Source of the DNA: Streptomyces sp. WAC05374
GTDB lineage: Bacteria; Actinomycetota; Actinomycetes; Streptomycetales; Streptomycetaceae
Direction of reading: 5' to 3'
Assembly (NCBI RefSeq): GCF_004353505.1
Contig: NZ_SMNQ01000022.1
Span: 48,942 to 112,941, forward strand
DNA: 64,000 bases
Part shown: piece by piece, positions 58,301-64,000 of the stretch
How positions within the stretch are numbered: position 1 is the first letter of the stretch
How the letters are laid out: each line of letters starts with the position of its first letter
The notes under the pieces: generated by a model
What the model was told of the DNA's origin: nothing
Database searches by the model: none
Seen by the model: the letters and a program-made list of their open reading frames with translations, nothing else
Program-made: the position numbers and the translations under genes

Positions 58301-59876
58301 CAAGACGGACCGGGCGGCGGTCCACCGGCTGTACGCGCCCCCGGCGCCCCACGCACCCACCGCCTCCGCCACCGCTTCGGGCGCCGCCCAAGGCGCGTCC
58401 ACCGCTCCCTGGGCCGCCACGCCGTCGCACGGCCTGGCGGCCATCTGGGCCGAGGTGCTGCGGACCGCGCACCCCGACCCGGAGCGGTCGTTCTTCTCCC
58501 TCGGCGGCGACTCCCTCCTGGCGGTGCGGCTCTCGGTCCGCCTCCGCGACGAGCTGGGGCTGGACATCCGTCCCGCCGACATCGTCGCCGCCCCCACGCT
58601 GGGCGCCCTGAGCGCGCTCGCCGCCTCACGCGGACGGGCCGTCCCGGCCATCGCGCCCGAGACGCTCGCCGCCGACATCGTGCCCGCCCGGGAAGTGGTC
58701 CGGGTGGCGGCCGGCCCTCGCCACATCCTGCTGACGGGTGCCACCGGGTTCCTGGGCGCGTTCCTGCTGCACGAGCTGCTGGAGCGGACGGGTGCCGTGG
58801 TGCACTGCCTCGTCCGCGCCACGGAGACGGCCGCCGCCGAGAAGCGGCTCCGCACCGCGCTGGAGCGCTACGGCTTGTGGGACGACTCCCGCGCGCCGCG
58901 CGTCCGGGCGGTGCCGGGCGACCTGTCCCTGCCCCGCCTGGGGCTCGGGCAGGAGCGGTTCGACGAGCTGGCACGGACCGTGGACGCGGTCTTCCACTCC
59001 GGTGCCGAGGTGAACCTGGCGTACGGCTACGAGCGGCTCAGGGCGGCCAATGTCGACGGGACCGCGGAAGTGCTGCGCCTGGCCGCCGCCCACCGCACGG
59101 TCCCCCTGCACCACGTCTCCACCGTCGGGGTCTTCCCGCCGGCCGGTCCGCCGGCGGGACGGGTCCGGCCGGACCAGCCGCTGGGGGACGTCACGCTGCT
59201 GCGGAACGGGTACGCCGAGTCGAAGTGGGTGGCCGAGACGCTCGTCGCCCAGGCCCGGGAGCGCGGCCTGCCCGTCACGGTGTACCGCCCCACCCGGATC
59301 TCCGGCGCACGCGGGACCGGCGTGTGCCAGACGTCCGACTTTCTGTGGCTGCTGGTGAAGGGCTGTGTGGAGGCGGGCGCCGCGCCCGGCGACTACGTCT
59401 CCGACTTCGACCTGGTGCCGGTGGACCACGTCAGCGGGGCGATCGCCGCCCTGGCCGCCGACCCGTCGGCCACCGGGCGGACGTTCCACCTCTCCAGCGA
59501 GCGGCTGCGCACGTTCACCGGCATCGCCGAGCGCCTGAGGCTCCTGGGGTACCGGCTGGACGACGTACCCCTGGAGGACTGGCACCGCCGCCTGGAACGG
59601 GACCCGGCGAATCCCGCGTACCCGCTCCTCGGTCTCCTGCCGCCCACGGGCACGGACGCGCCCCCGGGGGCGCCCGGCCGGCCGGGGTCGCCGCTCTTCG
59701 ACGCGTCCTCCACCCGTCGGGCGCTGCGCGGGGCGGGGGTCGTGTCCCCGGAGGTCGACGACACGCTGTTCGACCGCTATGTCCGCTATTTCCAGCGCGA
59801 GGGGTTCCTGCCGCCACCCACCGCTGGAAACCGACTGGACCCCTGTCGAGAAGCGGTCGATCACGAGATATCTTGA
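55374..59876 (+). CDS. NRPS: condensation-adenylation-PCP-thioester reductase
   Basis: This is a 1,500-residue single module. Condensation domain about 10-440, with HHAVVDGWS near 139. Adenylation about 470-970: A3 YVVYTSGSTGRPKGVAMPH near 616, A5 NQYGPSET, A10 PLTASGKTDR near 971. PCP site FFSLGGDSLLAVRL near 1043. C-terminal reductase from about 1115: TGATGFLG cofactor motif, HHVSTVGVF, and the Tyr-x3-Lys in NGYAESKWVAE near 1280. The specificity residues read Asp-Val-Gln-Val-Ile-Ala-Gln-Val-Val plus Lys, close to the proline code Asp-Val-Gln-Leu-Ile-Ala-His-Val-Val-Lys. It should join an amino acid from the separate PCP to proline (or analogue) and release an aldehyde or alcohol. Confidence 0.9.
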   Translation: MSAPHGAREGWATHPMSFEQESIWLNDQFQAGAGRYVESWVHRLRGDIDVRAVRAALDGIVVRHEPLRTALVLEDGRTVQRVAPPGPVPLTVRRIDPGAVAGEVRAAVSVPLPTNRPPLVRATLLRTGEREAVLAVALHHAVVDGWSFRVLDMEFSELYTAAVEGRAPELADMATTFGAYARAQRRAAAAREERGAADEGLEYWRRTLEGAPAECTFPLDRPRPAVPDHRGGMVEFAVGPEPAGAVRAACRRLRTTPFVVFTAALTALMSRLGGQDDIVLGTPVTRRDRLELEPLVACLSDVMPLRPRVRPGQTFRELVRESAAAVRGAMAHRHVPHSKLVAELAGERVPGRFPLFQVVFTVDDSGAPGLRLPGVSTERLYGHNGTAKFDVFLELVPHARDGGYRALLEYASGVFDRSTAERLAGRFLAVVADAVRDPDTAVEDLAVMPEAERRLVTGTLPMGPESEGGRPLPHAHELVARAAREVPGAPAVVHAGRTLTYAELSGAADALAHWLVSRGLARKRIGIRMGRSADALVALLGTLRAGAACVPLDPALPDGRTGYMVRDSGTAAVLTTRATAAPPETGVPVLFLEDVPRAQPSPDVRLPRTSPEDLAYVVYTSGSTGRPKGVAMPHRSLAALLDWQCRRSDAGAGSRTLQFAPLGFDVAFQEVFATWAGGGTLVVPDDGTRGDPHRLLDLIGRHEVDRLFLPYVALQQLADYAVATGGSAASLREVITAGEQLYVTPAIRRFFARACPGARLENQYGPSETHVVTAHPLTGAPSAWPDRPPIGRPVPGSRVYVLDGRLRPAPVGVTGEICVAGDAVAAGYLSEEGAGTRRFVPDPFGDPRRAGGADHPDAPDRPGGLLYRTGDLGRFLPDGTIQFLGRADDQVKIRGYRVEPGEVEAALKAVPGVTDAVVHVDGSDAAEKRLVAYFTAAVQDGPGPDHVRAALLERLPRHLVPAALVRVPGLPLTASGKTDRAAVHRLYAPPAPHAPTASATASGAAQGASTAPWAATPSHGLAAIWAEVLRTAHPDPERSFFSLGGDSLLAVRLSVRLRDELGLDIRPADIVAAPTLGALSALAASRGRAVPAIAPETLAADIVPAREVVRVAAGPRHILLTGATGFLGAFLLHELLERTGAVVHCLVRATETAAAEKRLRTALERYGLWDDSRAPRVRAVPGDLSLPRLGLGQERFDELARTVDAVFHSGAEVNLAYGYERLRAANVDGTAEVLRLAAAHRTVPLHHVSTVGVFPPAGPPAGRVRPDQPLGDVTLLRNGYAESKWVAETLVAQARERGLPVTVYRPTRISGARGTGVCQTSDFLWLLVKGCVEAGAAPGDYVSDFDLVPVDHVSGAIAALAADPSATGRTFHLSSERLRTFTGIAERLRLLGYRLDDVPLEDWHRRLERDPANPAYPLLGLLPPTGTDAPPGAPGRPGSPLFDASSTRRALRGAGVVSPEVDDTLFDRYVRYFQREGFLPPPTAGNRLDPCREAVDHEIS

Positions 59877-59913
59877 TGTCGAGCAATGTTGCAGACGTGG
59901 AGCGGAGCACCCG

Positions 59914-62133
<2,220 letters not shown>

Positions 62134-62162
62134 CGCCTCCCGCGGCAGCCCGCGCGCACCAC

Positions 62163-62201
62163 GCGACCGCCCCGGCCGGACTCTCCGGCCGGGGCGGTCG
62201 C
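62163..62201 (+). terminator. perfect 18-bp hairpin terminator after icd
   Basis: GCGACCGCCCCGGCCGGA (62163-62180) is the exact inverse complement of 62184-62201, with the three-base loop CTC. It begins 30 bases after the icd stop. No T-run follows. This is a strong candidate terminator for icd. Confidence 0.85.
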
Positions 62202-62253
62202 ATGCCGTCACCCGCGCGGCGCGCCGTCCGCTCGTGACAAGGGGAACCGCACA

Positions 62254-62289
62254 GGAAAGGGCCCGGCACGCATGTGCCGGACCCTTTCC
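62254..62289. terminator. second hairpin terminator between icd and the toxin/immunity genes
   Basis: A 16-base arm beginning GGAAAGGG (62254-62269) pairs with one ending CCCTTTCC (62274-62289), with one mismatch and a GCAT loop. The A and T runs at the stem base would let it act in both directions, ending icd and the minus-strand immunity gene transcript. Confidence 0.8.
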
Positions 62290-62327
62290 CCGAGGGCGCC
62301 TGATGCCTGATCAGGCGGGTGGCGTCC

Positions 62328-62369
62328 AGGGCGTGTCTTTCGGATCAGGCTGGATCAGGGACACGCCCT
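62328..62369. repeat. 42-bp inverted repeat AGGGCGTGTC...GACACGCCCT
   Basis: Ten-base perfect arms (62328-62337 and 62360-62369) flank a 22-base centre with two GGATCAGG copies. The right arm overlaps the stop codon of the minus-strand immunity gene. A nearby palindrome GCCTGATCAGGC lies at 62305-62316. It could be a terminator stem or the relic of a small mobile element. Confidence 0.6.
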
Positions 62370-62658
62370 AGTCCCCGATGAAGTAGAGGTAGCCCGAGCG
62401 GCGGATCGCCTCGTGGGCCTCCTCGATGACCCGCCTCACCACCGGGGTCTTCTCCTCCTCCGGCAGCCCTTCCAGCTCGACGACGAAGCGCTCGAGCTGG
62501 GGGGTGTTGAACATGGTCAGGTCGTACGGCGAGATGCCCCGCCGCAGACTGGTCTCCGGCGCGCGCACGCACAGCGCGAGGAACGAGTCCTCCGCGTCGT
62601 CATCGAACTCCGCGACGACGTCCTGCGCGCGGTTCAGCCGCCGCATTCCCAGGCCCAT
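62368..62658 (-). CDS. probable immunity protein for the downstream-edge toxin (96 aa)
   Basis: This is a 96-residue acidic soluble protein: NRAQDVVAEFDDDAEDSFLA, APETSLRRGISPYDLTMFNT, LERFVVELEGLPEEEKTPVV and EEAHEAIRRSGYLYFIGD. It begins 18 bases after the stop of a polymorphic-toxin-like gene on the same strand, with GAGGAGAG before the ATG. Small acidic proteins placed directly after such toxins are usually their antidotes. No family name is recognised. The upstream toxin frame is interrupted by an amber codon, so it may now be free-standing immunity. Confidence 0.65.
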   Translation of the reverse strand: MGLGMRRLNRAQDVVAEFDDDAEDSFLALCVRAPETSLRRGISPYDLTMFNTPQLERFVVELEGLPEEEKTPVVRRVIEEAHEAIRRSGYLYFIGD

Positions 62659-62676
62659 GCCGGCTCTCCTCTCTTC

Positions 62677-64000
62677 TCAGCTCGTCGGAACGATGGGGTA
62701 CATCGTCACCAGGTCACCGTGGACGCTCACCACGATGGTGAGGCAGTGGGTCTCCTGCTCCCCGCTCTGCCGGGAGGACTTGCCGAACTTCTTCTTGGGG
62801 TCGAGGCAGACGTTCTTCTCACGGTAGGCGGAGCCGCCGCTCGCGTGCTTCCACCCTCCCTGGTCCGTCATCGCCCCGACAAAGATGTCCTTCAGGTCCG
62901 CGAGCGTGAGGTCGGAGTTGAACAGCCCCTTCTTGTCGGTGACCATCCTCCCGCCCTCGAAGTGGTAGTCCCGCAGGTTCCGCAGGGCGAGCGTGTCGAG
63001 GGCTATCTCGTACCCGTCCTCGGGGAGGTTCTGGCCGGTGGGGATGAACTCGCAGTCGTCCCAGCCCTCCCATCCGTTCCAGCCGTCGAACCCTCCCCCG
63101 CCGGAGGCGGGCGCGGCCATGAACGCCGCCCTCTGGGCGGACCGGGAACCGGACTTCGGCTTGGGCTTGGTCGGGCAGAGAACGGCCTTGGCCCGCTCGA
63201 GGACCTTCTCGCCCTTGTCGACCAGCTTCCTTGCCTTGGCGGTCTTGTCGAGGAAGTCGTTGATGCCGGCGATGGCCTTGGCGATCTTCGGGAGCTTGCT
63301 GGCGATCTTCAGCGCCTTGACCGGGCCGAGGTTCTGGATGATGGCCCAGAGGCAGATCCCGACGTCGGGGTCGTCCCAGCACTCCTTGATGTCCTCGGCG
63401 AACAACTCGACGAGGAGCTCGCCGCCGTTCTCCTTGAGGTAGTCGAGCAGGTCCTTCTGCGCCAGCGCCCGCGCCGCCTCGTACTCCTCGACGCTGATGC
63501 CGGCGGCTTCCAGAGCCTTGCGCTCCGCGTCGGTCAGGTCGCCGCCCCGGACGTCCTTGCCGCCCTGAGCCGCTTCTTCGCGCTGTTTGCGTTCGAGTTC
63601 GCGTTGGTATTCCTCGGCGCGTTTGGCGGCTTCGTCGGCTTCCTTGGCGTAGGTGCCGGCGTTCTTGGCCGCGGTTTCGGCGGAGGTGGCGTGCTTCTCG
63701 GCGGACTCGGCGAAGGAGTTGGCGTCCGCGGCGTCCTTCTCCGCCTGGGCGGCCGCGCCCTGCGCGACACTGGCTTCCTTCTCCGCCAGGCTGGCCGCGC
63801 TGCTCGCGGCGGCCGCGTGGTTGTCGGCCTCGGCGGCGGCGCCTCTGGCGCGGGCGGCTTCGGCCTCGGCCTAGGTGGCGGCGTTGCGTGCGGCGGTGGC
63901 GTCGGCGTAGGCCTGGTTGGCCGCGGTGCGGGCCTGCTTGGCGTCGGCCTGGGCTTGTGCGTCGGCCTGGTTGGCGCGGGCGGCCGCGGCGCGGGCCTTG
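62677..64000 (-). pseudogene. Ala-rich coiled-coil polymorphic toxin, interrupted by an in-frame TAG (5' end outside window)
   Basis: On the minus strand the frame reads in from the window edge as a long Ala/Glu/Lys coiled coil (ARANQADAQAQADAKQARTA, then after the stop EADNHAAAASSAASLAEKEA), like ALF-repeat polymorphic toxins of Streptomyces. A TAG at 63871-63873 breaks it; the sense on both sides is identical in style and there is no other stop to the edge. After it, no ATG or GTG start exists for over 450 bases. The C-terminal part has a pre-toxin region (WAIIQNLGPVKALKIASKLP) and a final domain with WKHASGGSAYREKNV and ETHCLTIVVSVHGDLVTMYP, which resembles BECR-fold RNases (low confidence). 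It is followed by a likely immunity gene. Confidence 0.65.

Noticed and set aside
62328..62369. Intact insertion sequence
   Set aside because: The inverted arms are only 22 bases apart and no transposase is nearby; at most a relic.

Overview
The window is a stretch of chromosome from a high-GC actinomycete, almost certainly Streptomyces. The composition is very GC-rich with a strong third-position G/C bias. GTG starts and ATGA/GTGA stop-start overlaps are common. The housekeeping neighbours are of Streptomyces type: a gluABCD-like glutamate uptake operon, a DUF485/ActP acetate symporter pair, a monomeric NADP isocitrate dehydrogenase, a SARP-type regulator and HATPase/MEDS signalling proteins.

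Layout. 2-5,914: the end of a 6-phosphogluconate dehydrogenase gene, a proline-rich small protein, panD, and the glutamate ABC operon (minus strand). 6,145-12,394: a DEAD-box RNA helicase with a perfect 16-bp hairpin in its leader and a tandem repeat behind it, a DUF3291 protein, DUF485-actP, an SDR oxidoreductase, and a scar where two broken genes are joined. 12,636-42,197: a phage-tail-like contractile injection system (CIS/eCIS). On its left flank is a 1,399-residue modular toxin with an apparent LRR-type immunity gene. It is followed by a minus-strand operon of 21 genes covering cap, sheaths, tubes, baseplate, spike, fibre-like proteins, a tape-measure candidate and an AAA+ ATPase. 42,383-43,491: a small unknown gene and a SARP/BTAD regulator, divergent from the CIS operon. 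43,546-53,058: assorted genes (flavin reductase, anti-sigma kinase plus MEDS sensor, VioD-like FAD hydroxylase, DoxX, WGR/beta-propeller, methyltransferase, peptidoglycan amidase, CAP-domain protein). 53,327-59,876: a minimal NRPS cluster (stand-alone PCP, stand-alone A domain, C-A-PCP-reductase). 59,914-62,133: icd with terminators. 62,368-64,000: a second polymorphic-toxin locus, whose toxin frame is broken by an amber codon, with its likely immunity gene.

How it fits together. The CIS operon has a near-complete parts list in an order close to the Afp/PVC order: cap, sheath, tube, second sheath, second tube, small protein, LysM, hub, spike, gp25, two baseplate-J proteins, gpI-like, fibre-like, tape measure, ATPase. 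No PAAR tip was seen. The adjacent toxin has a GN-x-AV motif near its N-terminus and a central hydrophobic region like that of other eCIS-linked toxins, so it is the best cargo candidate. The small gene after the ATPase carries the same motif. The SARP gene next to the operon is the obvious candidate regulator. Characterised Streptomyces CISs are reported as cytoplasmic and linked to cell death and development; whether that holds here cannot be read from sequence.
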